From IMG/VR virus record IMGVR_UViG_3300012927_000010, positions 1 to 43,872 of that record: DNA of 43,872 nucleotides; one strand, written 5' to 3'. Of this stretch, positions 16,801-23,488 are shown piece by piece. Source of the stretch: a virus. A model generated the notes under the pieces. That model saw only the letters and a list, made by a program, of their open reading frames with translations, had not been told where the DNA came from and did not search any database. The stretch's first letter is position 1. The number at the start of each line of letters is the position of its first letter. Both the position numbers and the translations under genes were made by a program.

Positions 16801-17667
16801 AGAAAGTACGCTCGTAGTCGTGAACTGAGAAATCAGTGCCGATGATACGACAATACCTAAGATGGTCGCAGCACCTGGTACCGAGAATCCAAACCCAGAA
16901 CAGACCATATCGCCCAAAGCCGTTGTCGCAGGTTCATTTATCGTCTCGAAATTTCCGCCGACAATTTGCCAATCGTTGATAGCAAGCAAACTAGTCGCGC
17001 TGTTTGTCTGATTGACGCTTGTCGAGTTGGAATCGGGAACGTTGGAAATCTGTGCTTGATAGCCTACTTTTAGATTGTGGGGAGTCGCAGTATTCGCCAG
17101 CACCTGATTCGCATTTCGAGTCAAAGTATTTGGAGATGCTGCCAATTGCGATGGCGCAAAGGCAAGACTTTCTATTGTAGGCGGTGCCGCAGGACCATCG
17201 CAGGTATAGCGCCGCAGTAAAGTTCCATCCCACTGCAAGGGAACTTCCGCACCATGCAAGCCATCTGAAATGGCGATGTATTCGCGTCCAAATTGGGTGA
17301 TCGATTTGCAGGTACTTCCCGGCGTCGAAGTGAAGAGAAGAGTATACGTTCCGGATGATGCAATCAAATCCTCTATCCAGAAAGAACCATTCGAGTCAAA
17401 GTAGAGATTCTGAATGCCGCCATCGGGAAGTTTGAAGCTCTTACCATAGACAACAGTAGGAATGAAGCCATTGACGCCGCCAGCAGGGAACGGAGCACCA
17501 AGAACGATGTCCGTGCAGGGACGCGAACCTACTCCACCCGGAGTAAAAGATACGTCTTGACAGTCCGGCGAGATGTTTTCGGGCACGGCCTCTGGTGCCA
17601 CTTCGGTAACCCAGCTTCCGAAGACAGAAAGAGGTACAGGAACCGCGCCTGTCGGACTAATAGCCAT
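13888..17667 (-). CDS. Large tail/virion protein (1259 residues)
   Basis: This is the largest gene here. The N-terminus (VPENISPDCQDVSFTPGGV, then IPTVVYGKSFKLPDG) looks like a recurring start of podovirus tail hub-type proteins. At least three short repeats of the form T-x-H-x-L-x-x-G-x-x-V-x-I lie in the first 450 residues (TPHNLKVGYQ near 197, QPHGLAPEEFVSIVG near 396, TSHKLVPGSVVQIGS near 434), followed by beta-rich domains and a conserved-looking C-terminal third. No enzymatic motif seen. It is placed between the head-completion genes and the ejection-like genes, so a tail tube/hub role is likely. Abutting same-frame junctions exist at both ends. Confidence 0.65.
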   Translation of the reverse strand: MAISPTGAVPVPLSVFGSWVTEVAPEAVPENISPDCQDVSFTPGGVGSRPCTDIVLGAPFPAGGVNGFIPTVVYGKSFKLPDGGIQNLYFDSNGSFWIEDLIASSGTYTLLFTSTPGSTCKSITQFGREYIAISDGLHGAEVPLQWDGTLLRRYTCDGPAAPPTIESLAFAPSQLAASPNTLTRNANQVLANTATPHNLKVGYQAQISNVPDSNSTSVNQTNSATSLLAINDWQIVGGNFETINEPATTALGDMVCSGFGFSVPGAATILGIVVSSALISQFTTTSVLSQVSLWHSGAILGTPKTPGTPFTTTYTPQSYGSSGDAWGAALTPTIVNDPSFGFSMAVVTDSSRVFIEPVYSVTVYYTLSGSGTVGIVQSIVINNEIAPGLALVTTTQPHGLAPEEFVSIVGVEPGTVAAISAAQWSAGVTTITTATSHKLVPGSVVQIGSVATSTTGTTFSFNGAFTVATVPSPNQITYAQQPITATDPDVINATATTGNIVIAWPIPDNTPTPTYFNVESAPTPTTFYIAVSYSDGTWTTGTVGFAWEGTFYVTKVFSATQFQYQQYGPNGATTAVGTVTPFGQAAPGLHLMQVLWLTDQGAIPAPSPPVTFIANGGQYYSVSNIPIGPSYVKGRILAFTGAQPNVPGELPPFFYIPVTPQTEGQIIGTATQIDDNTTTSIILDFSDNTLFAALGISIPGNTLANQIKLDGALGFGVYQSRLQSWGQRNIINNLLNMGFGGGSYPSTPTVPLGWTVTNGGSLVTGRFGGQAWSNGGLSQSFYQDAYGATIAIGSMLYAIRVYFAGSGSLTATISSVSTGFTATAVITASVSGWYEADFSAQTPDSIPADLEFSFVNTGIVSELSLSYIEMPYTDTIINAAYLNNPEGVDGVSGQWGPNDDPSKVMDMGILRDTLYVLTQAPSGRLHETTGSGVTEPSGWQVNEVASDCGILSAISLTHSQADDMTASGGDDWMAWPTEGGAVIFGGGIPEKISQEIQPNWYDPTKINTGIQINMNAALTVWSLNDPVQRLLMFGLPIGTATAPNKIYVLNYRNLNSASAIASSPPFHPSFAGKLVATDNSRKWAPWNLAMNGAVRMYRSNGSALTLVMLGGNGQAYGSAAGFGNVYMFNPALLTDEDYGLVQPYYTTYAFLDPEKAQALQLKGQRVLLSFLRAYIQGIGNITTSYYPDSLANLWPLTTTRALTNIYFDREMGGGQCTGDRIFIKIASSPLPGTTDNGFVMTRLTAFFKDAKLLVRLAAQ

Positions 17668-18219
17668 TTACTGCCCTAACGGAAACCAAGCCCTATATTT
17701 GACGGTGGTGGTTGCGAATGCAGAGCCGTAAGCCCCGTTGGGGAACTGTGCAGCCGCTCCACCTGTTCCAGTGAATATCGAGGTAATCGTGGGAGCCTGA
17801 ACCCCGGTGATTCCGGTCGCACCCGCTGCCTGCGTCAACGCTCCTCCGTTCGTGGCAATTACCGCCGTGACGGTCGCATTGGTTCCAGTGGTGATTGTGG
17901 GAGCCGTAGAAGTAGAAGCTACCGTGCCAGTACCAGCACCGGGAGCGAAGATTTGAATCTTGCCATTCGCCTGTGTCGTGCCTTTAGCGAAGACGAATGT
18001 GTTACCGGTGGCTGTCTGAGAGGCAGCAAGAGGCTCTTCGTACAGTTCAACACGGTTTGGAGCAAAGCGAGATTGAATCTTGTTCGTTCCGGCAAAAGAT
18101 AGCGTATCACCGCCAATGGGATAATTGCCAGAAAATGTAATGACGCCCTGCACGAATTCTTCTCGCTCAGTGACATCGGGAACTCCTTGTAGATTGTCGA
18201 AAGTAATTGCGGTTGCCAT
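17668..18219 (-). CDS. Hypothetical virion protein, beta-rich
   Basis: This 183-residue protein has a structured N-terminal part (DNLQGVPDVTEREEFVQGVI, YPIGGDTLSFAG) and an Ala/Thr/Gly-rich tandem-like middle ending in VKYRAWFPLGQ. It resembles short head-decoration or stopper-type proteins placed after the adaptor in phages of this layout, but no family was identified. Its stop abuts the ATG of the 1259-residue gene in frame (TAAATG). Confidence 0.55.
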   Translation of the reverse strand: MATAITFDNLQGVPDVTEREEFVQGVITFSGNYPIGGDTLSFAGTNKIQSRFAPNRVELYEEPLAASQTATGNTFVFAKGTTQANGKIQIFAPGAGTGTVASTSTAPTITTGTNATVTAVIATNGGALTQAAGATGITGVQAPTITSIFTGTGGAAAQFPNGAYGSAFATTTVKYRAWFPLGQ

Positions 18220-18228
18220 AAGTCTCCT

Positions 18229-19017
18229 TTACCAAACTCCATAAGATTGACGATGTGAAGAAAATCCTCGTCGTGAAACCGGTCTACGCTGCTTCATTGC
18301 AACCTCACGATTGAATAGATTGCGACACGCTTTTTCTGCCTTGGCAATGAACACATCTTTATCCATATCATCACGGCCCTCCGCAGCCTCAGCACAGAAA
18401 TACCATGCCAATGGATTGAGCGCACGCATAACGGGAACTGGCTGATTCCCAATCACTGATCCATCTGGATTAGCTGCAAAGTCTGGAAGATAGGCCGCAT
18501 ATTCAAACTTCAGATCCATCGAATAAATCGAACCTGGCATGTACAGAGTGTCATTCTCCCAATACCAGAAAGTGTTATATGGACCCTTGCGGCAATCTGG
18601 TAGAGATTCTACTGATTGTTCCATAGGCACGAACTGTGCGTTGCTGCGAGTTTGACGTTCCCACATCTTCAACGGGCAGATCATATCCTGCGGAAGAATG
18701 GAAGCGAATGGAGGAACCCATGCGCTCACGCCATCGAAGAACTGCGACCACGTAAGCGAAGTCCACGATGCAGGATCATAACTAGCCACCACCGGAAATC
18801 CAGTCAGAACGAGTGGCTTTTTGAACCGCACGCTCCCCATATTGGCGAGATATTCCTGAAAAGCCCGCCATGCTCCCTGCACCATTGTGTTAGTAAAATT
18901 TTGCTGATCGGTAAGGATATCGCCTCCTAATGAGGCGATAGCATCACCCATGCGCACCCTGCCCAGATTGAGAACAGTCTCAAGTTGGTCATAGGGTGCG
19001 CTAAGTGGAGGAGGAAT
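18229..19017 (-). CDS. Head-to-tail adaptor-like protein, possible ATT start
   Basis: The 242-residue frame from ATG 18957 lacks the expected N-terminus. In frame upstream I read IPPPLSAPYDQLETVLNL then GRVRMGDAIASLGGDIL, the start pattern of phage adaptor/connector proteins. No ATG, GTG or TTG initiates that stretch, while an ATT at 19015-19017 falls where a Met is expected (262 residues). Only seven other codons separate it from the TAG of the previous gene in the same frame, so readthrough is an alternative. AGAGG lies upstream at unusually long spacing. The role, closing the portal for tail attachment, comes from family resemblance and position. Confidence 0.6.
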   Translation of the reverse strand: MPPPLSAPYDQLETVLNLGRVRMGDAIASLGGDILTDQQNFTNTMVQGAWRAFQEYLANMGSVRFKKPLVLTGFPVVASYDPASWTSLTWSQFFDGVSAWVPPFASILPQDMICPLKMWERQTRSNAQFVPMEQSVESLPDCRKGPYNTFWYWENDTLYMPGSIYSMDLKFEYAAYLPDFAANPDGSVIGNQPVPVMRALNPLAWYFCAEAAEGRDDMDKDVFIAKAEKACRNLFNREVAMKQRRPVSRRGFSSHRQSYGVW

Positions 19018-19038
19018 CGGCGATTTATTTTCCTCTTT

Positions 19039-19824
19039 CTATGTGCTCGGTTGAGTTGCTGCCTTGATAGCTTGCTGCTGAATCATCCAAGCCATATGAG
19101 CCTCTTCGTTGACGATATGCCCCATTTTGCACATTGCCACATCGGGATCGACAACTTCTCCACAGCCTAGGCACTTTTTGCGGCCCTTCGGAGCCGCCGA
19201 TGTCATCCACGGAGCATCTACAGGATTGTCGAGGTTCAAATAATGCGCGGCCACGAAATGTACCTTCGGGCGCACGATCTGCGAGAATGCCTTGCGGTCA
19301 GTCTGATAGATATCAGCGATCTGCCGAACAACACCTTCGCAATAGGCTTTGAGCTTCTCATGAGCGCCTTCCAATTCCCGCGCGGTAGGTTTTGCACCCT
19401 CCGCAACAAAGACGCCCTGGTGAGTCAGTGCATTCGATGGAGATTGCCCACGACCTAGACCAATCATTGAATTGGCGAAGTCTTTGCCGCGTTCCTGAAG
19501 ACGCCGATATTCATCCTCAGACTGCGGATAAAGTTCGTCCATGATGTAGCTGATAGGAGGAACATCGTCACCTTCTGCATCGCGCACCAGAAGTTCCACG
19601 TAGGGAGTTCCTTCTGGACAAGCGGGAATTAGGTAGGAGCCGGTAGAACCGGTATTGACCAGCATAGGCCAGGGGCCAACATTGAAGATGTGAACTTTCT
19701 TCTTCTTCAACTCTTCAATTTCTTCCAGAACTGGAGGAATCGCACGTCCTTTAGCTACAGCCAACTTGCGCTCGATGTGCTCATCCGCGATGGTCCGCAT
19801 TCCTGCATGATTAGCTACTGGCAT
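19039..19824 (-). CDS. Hypothetical head-region protein with C-terminal zinc-ribbon motif
   Basis: This 261-residue protein is read from ATG 19824 (GGAG 10 bases upstream). A longer frame from 19923 would overlap the previous gene heavily. Residues about 10-60 are charged and helical (EEIEELKKKKVHIFNVG). The C-terminal region has CLGCGEVV then MCKMGH, compatible with a zinc ribbon. It lies between the gene after coat and the adaptor and overlaps its upstream neighbour by 14 bases. Likely virion or assembly protein. No named family. Confidence 0.6.
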   Translation of the reverse strand: MPVANHAGMRTIADEHIERKLAVAKGRAIPPVLEEIEELKKKKVHIFNVGPWPMLVNTGSTGSYLIPACPEGTPYVELLVRDAEGDDVPPISYIMDELYPQSEDEYRRLQERGKDFANSMIGLGRGQSPSNALTHQGVFVAEGAKPTARELEGAHEKLKAYCEGVVRQIADIYQTDRKAFSQIVRPKVHFVAAHYLNLDNPVDAPWMTSAAPKGRKKCLGCGEVVDPDVAMCKMGHIVNEEAHMAWMIQQQAIKAATQPST

Positions 19825-20479
19825 AATGAAGTTTCTCCGGTCGAATCTGTGTTGCGCCACGAATAGGCAAACCAAGTTCATTCGCCGTCTTCGGGGTTGG
19901 TGCTGATTTGGTTGCTTTGACATGTCCGCCGATACTCGCAGCGCGAATGCCAGCGACGGGCATCAAATCTTTAATTTTGTCGTAACGATTCTGCTGATCC
20001 TGCTTTTCCTGCTCTTCACGGGAAGCGCGAATGGCTCGCGCATTGGCCACGGGATCATTCGTCTTAGCCTTCTGAACCAGAGCTGCAATCACATCAATTC
20101 CGCCATCTCCGGGATTCGAATATTCGAAGGTATGACACTGGAAATAGACGCCTCGCGACGGATATGGACCAGTAACAATCAATCCGGTAAATGGATCGCG
20201 AAACTTGAGGTTGTAATCATCCTCGGTCATGAGGGTATGATCCCATCCAGAAATCCACTTTTCCATAATCCACTTTGCACCGATGTGACGGTATGCGGGA
20301 CGAACGCGATAGCCGGTAAAGCCATCCGCGAACTCCCCACCGCAAAGCATCTTCACTGATGGAGCGAAGACAATACGGAATAGCGGAGAACCATAAGGAG
20401 TCAGCCCGAACCTCGCCATCGGCATAGGCCAATGTTGAGGTTCGGGAATCTCCCCTACGAGTTGTACTGATTGATTCAA
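19811..20479 (-). CDS. Hypothetical head protein directly after the coat gene
   Basis: This 222-residue protein starts at TTG 20479, the codon immediately after the coat stop (TAATTG), in the same frame. AGGA 9 bases upstream could serve ribosomes. Residues 5-40 (PEPQHWPMPMARFGLTPYG) and 60-120 look conserved and globular. The C-terminal third is charged and ends in GLPIRGATQIRPEKL. Readthrough of the coat stop would give a coat-extension protein. A minor capsid role is possible but not shown. Confidence 0.6.
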   Translation of the reverse strand: MNQSVQLVGEIPEPQHWPMPMARFGLTPYGSPLFRIVFAPSVKMLCGGEFADGFTGYRVRPAYRHIGAKWIMEKWISGWDHTLMTEDDYNLKFRDPFTGLIVTGPYPSRGVYFQCHTFEYSNPGDGGIDVIAALVQKAKTNDPVANARAIRASREEQEKQDQQNRYDKIKDLMPVAGIRAASIGGHVKATKSAPTPKTANELGLPIRGATQIRPEKLHYASS

Positions 20480-21754
20480 TTACGCCTGTCCTAAGATGCC
20501 AGACGGGATTGCGATGCCGCTTGCAAAGGCATTCTCGCGGGTTTGAACCATCCCGAGCTGTAATTCGCTGATCATGTAGAACACCACCGCAGAAGCCTGA
20601 CCACCACTAGCTCCGATGACACCGAAGAGCGTTTGCCCTGCGACATCGTAGAAGTCGTCTGCCTTGGTCTGGATCTGGAAAGCATTCTTTAGGTTGAGGA
20701 AGTCGATGTAACCCGGCAACGCGCGGGGGTTGGGAAGAAACTCCCGTCCACCGATGGTGCTAGGAGTCTTCCGTTTGAGCATGTCGACTGATTCATCGCC
20801 CTTGAGCTGGGCCATGTCGATATGCTGCACCAGAAGTGCATTTTGTTCCCATGCGGCAAGCTCGGAAGGAGTTGCATGAGCAACCAATTCCTCGCCATCG
20901 TTCTCCATACCCTTAGAAAACTCCATTTGGGTCTGCAATGCGCGGACGATCTGAGGAGTCAGAGCACCATTGACTGCGACGGAAGGAGTGTTGTACTTTC
21001 CGGGCCATGCCGAACGCTGCACGCCCATCCAGTTTCCCGTGTTGGTACCTACTTGGTAGTAGCGGAGACCGAACATGCCGGAGTTGGCCTGACCCGAAGA
21101 TCCAGAGATTAGCAACTTCATGCCAGCAGTGATCGTGCCAGTAGCGATGCCCGTATTCAACCAAACAGTATTCGAAAGGATATCGGAATCCTGAATGGTG
21201 ATGGTGGCAACAAAAGTTCCACCTACCGCCGTCCAGACATCCACATCCTGATCGTCAAGGAAGAAGTTGGCGTTGTTGACCACGATGCCGACCGTGTTTC
21301 CGCCTTGAGCAACGAGCGAAACGACCGTATCGAGGGTATTCGATCCATCACCTTGGAGGGTGATGTCGAGGAAGTCGGCGAAGAGCTTCGGAGCAATCGA
21401 CCGGGTAAGAGTAGCGAAGTTCTCAATCGCCTTCTCATCCGAATCGGTTGCATACTCAGCTTGCCGGGTATAGCTGAAGGCGTGAATGAAGCAGGTTGTG
21501 GTCAACTGACCGGGAACTTGGGTCGGGCCAGAACCGATGCCCATATCCGCACCGTTCATATTGCCAACGCGAGGCTTACCGCCGCGAGATGGCATGGTCG
21601 GAATACGACAGGGGCGGTCAGAAACCGGCTTGACGGATGTATTTTTCTGGATGCGCTTGCGAAGGACGGATGCGGAAAGCGAAAGGTCTTCGAGTTCCGG
21701 GCGGACGTACTCTTGCTCACTGGCAAGAGCCTGCATGGAATTGGCGATGCCCAT
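20480..21754 (-). CDS. Major capsid (coat) protein
   Basis: This 424-residue protein has GAGG 9 bases before ATG 21754 and follows the scaffold gene, the standard order. The size is near P22-type coats. An N-terminal helix (residues 7-40) is followed by HK97-like mixed segments, and residues 229-254 contain GLRYYQ, NTG, RSAW and PGK. The part from about 260 includes ALTPQIVRALQTQMEFSKG and AHATPSELAAWEQ, which resembles the C-terminal half of siphovirus and podovirus coats. A truncated near-copy of residues 229-254 ends the small protein at 23192-23488. The gene ends TAA, directly followed by an in-frame TTG start. Confidence 0.8.
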   Translation of the reverse strand: MGIANSMQALASEQEYVRPELEDLSLSASVLRKRIQKNTSVKPVSDRPCRIPTMPSRGGKPRVGNMNGADMGIGSGPTQVPGQLTTTCFIHAFSYTRQAEYATDSDEKAIENFATLTRSIAPKLFADFLDITLQGDGSNTLDTVVSLVAQGGNTVGIVVNNANFFLDDQDVDVWTAVGGTFVATITIQDSDILSNTVWLNTGIATGTITAGMKLLISGSSGQANSGMFGLRYYQVGTNTGNWMGVQRSAWPGKYNTPSVAVNGALTPQIVRALQTQMEFSKGMENDGEELVAHATPSELAAWEQNALLVQHIDMAQLKGDESVDMLKRKTPSTIGGREFLPNPRALPGYIDFLNLKNAFQIQTKADDFYDVAGQTLFGVIGASGGQASAVVFYMISELQLGMVQTRENAFASGIAIPSGILGQA

Positions 21755-21916
21755 AAGGAAACCTCAGTTTCAAGATTCATCCTCATGGAATACCCTTCTG
21801 GGGCGCGAAACCATGCTGGAAGCACTTCGGCGAATTTGTGGATTACTCCGGTAGGCTTGAGGCTCTACCTTCATCCGTTCGCATTTGCAACAACTACGAG
21901 AAAACTATATCACGAG
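21755..21916 (-). other. Leader region between scaffold and coat genes, no gene seen
   Basis: This is the only intergenic gap of more than 100 bases inside the late block. On the minus strand only very short frames exist (13-14 codons). I see no convincing hairpin terminator or promoter. It may act as the coat mRNA leader, where extra expression control is common. Confidence 0.4.
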
Positions 21917-23182
21917 CTACTTTCGCGACCATGTGACTGGATTTTTGCGTCCGACAATGTAAGCTTGACTCTTCACCAACATGCTCTGTGGTGTGCGGGT
22001 AAGATCGACCTTGAGATTCTGCGTCTGCGGAGCTCCGGCGATGCGTTCGAACTTGAGTTCTCCAACTTCGTGAGAGAGATTCGTCTTTTGGAATGATGGC
22101 TTAGCTGCACTCGCAACAGGCTTACCTTTACGTTCTGCTATTACATCGCCCACAATACGCTTTGCAGCGCCCTGGATGATCTTCTTGTGCTCGGACTGTA
22201 CGCGCTGGGTATACTGCGCCTTATTGTTCGCCTTCAGATAGGCCTTCAGGGCATTCTGATAAGGCTGATTGATGGCAACGCGAGCGTTGATTTCTTCGCG
22301 GAAGGCAGTGCGAACCTTGCCGATCTCGTCCGCAGTCAATTTGGTGCTACCGAGAACCTTCTGCGCCTCAGTTACCATCAAACTCTGCGAAGTCGGAGTA
22401 ATCGTTGCATTCCATTCGATATCGCGGAGGCGAGTTGTAGCGTCTTCCTGATTCTGCGGCTGTTGCTGTTGAGTTTCAGCCCTCTTGACCTCAGCCGATG
22501 CAACTGGTTTATTCGCCATCGCTGAAATTCCATCGAATGCCTTCTTGATGGCAGCATATCCTTCGATGAGTTGCTGTACGGATGGATCGTCACTGCTCTG
22601 CGGAATGATCCGATCAAGTAGTTTGAATTGCAGCGGTAAGTCCTGCTCGTGGAAGTAGCCGACAACCGCTTTTGCCACGATGGATGAGTAACCATCTGGG
22701 TTCATCTCCGCAAACTTGTTCAACGCTTCGGGAACGATCTTCTGGAAAGCCTCAGGATTTGCTTCGGCCATCTGGCCAACTACCTTGGTATCACCTGCCT
22801 GGAATGCAGAATCGAATTCACGCCAGAAGGTTCGCTCGCCAAGAGTCTCTTCAATGACTTGATCGATAGGCATTGCATCGGGAGTTTCCTGATCTTCAGA
22901 GAGACGCTTGACGGACTCCAGTACCGCATCGATGCCCTTCAGTCCTTCCGGGTGGCGCTTGCCTACCTCGGTGGCATCATAGATGGCCTTGCGAACCTGT
23001 GCGACGGTCTTCGGGTCTTTGCCTTGGAAGCTGTCTTTGATGGACTTCCAGAGAGGTGCGCCAGAAAGAGATTCGCCAGTGGTTTCGCCAACGCCTTCAG
23101 AGCCTTCGGTGCCTTCTGCGGTTTCCGCGCCTTCTACTGGCTCAATTACTTCCTCTACTGGAGTTTCGAGAACTTCATCCAT
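21917..23182 (-). CDS. Capsid scaffolding-type protein
   Basis: This 421-residue protein is acidic at the start (residues 1-45, Glu/Thr/Val-rich), then mainly helical with Gln-rich stretches near 238-245. Its C-terminal end is basic (VGRKNPVTWSRK), typical of scaffolds that bind coat electrostatically. It lies between portal and coat. GGAG precedes ATG 23182. No protease motif was noticed. Likely the internal assembly core removed or released after packaging. Confidence 0.7.
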   Translation of the reverse strand: MDEVLETPVEEVIEPVEGAETAEGTEGSEGVGETTGESLSGAPLWKSIKDSFQGKDPKTVAQVRKAIYDATEVGKRHPEGLKGIDAVLESVKRLSEDQETPDAMPIDQVIEETLGERTFWREFDSAFQAGDTKVVGQMAEANPEAFQKIVPEALNKFAEMNPDGYSSIVAKAVVGYFHEQDLPLQFKLLDRIIPQSSDDPSVQQLIEGYAAIKKAFDGISAMANKPVASAEVKRAETQQQQPQNQEDATTRLRDIEWNATITPTSQSLMVTEAQKVLGSTKLTADEIGKVRTAFREEINARVAINQPYQNALKAYLKANNKAQYTQRVQSEHKKIIQGAAKRIVGDVIAERKGKPVASAAKPSFQKTNLSHEVGELKFERIAGAPQTQNLKVDLTRTPQSMLVKSQAYIVGRKNPVTWSRK

Positions 23183-23191
23183 GGTGATCTC

Positions 23192-23488
23192 CTAAATTCT
23201 TCCGGGATATGCTGATCGTTCGAGGCCCAAATAGCTCCCAGTATTGCTTGGTATTTGATAATAACGAAGGCCCCATAACGAAGATGGCAAATTGCGATAC
23301 TCTTCTGGCAGAGAGCCAACTCCCATTTCATATAGGCTATTTGGATCGAATTTTCCATGACTCCCGCCGAATGGATGCGCAATTACCTCAGACTTCCACC
23401 CGCCAATCGGCGCAAAGAAATAGGTAGGCGCAACTGCTGCGACCGGTGCAGCCAAGCCGAATATCTTTAGAAAACTTCTGCGATTCAT
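23192..23488 (-). CDS. Twin-arginine-type signal protein ending in a coat-protein segment
   Basis: This 98-residue protein opens with MNRRSFLKIFGLAAPVAAVA, which fits the twin-arginine signal (RRxFLK plus a hydrophobic stretch). Then comes FFAPIGGW. Residues 73-98 align without gaps to coat residues 229-254, with 15 of 26 positions identical by my count (GLRYYQ, NTG, G, RSA and PG shared, the rest mostly conservative). It overlaps the portal stop by 4 bases and is 9 bases before the scaffold start. It may be a truncated coat paralogue with a new N-terminus or a specialised assembly or envelope protein. Function unknown. Confidence 0.75.
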   Translation of the reverse strand: MNRRSFLKIFGLAAPVAAVAPTYFFAPIGGWKSEVIAHPFGGSHGKFDPNSLYEMGVGSLPEEYRNLPSSLWGLRYYQIPSNTGSYLGLERSAYPGRI

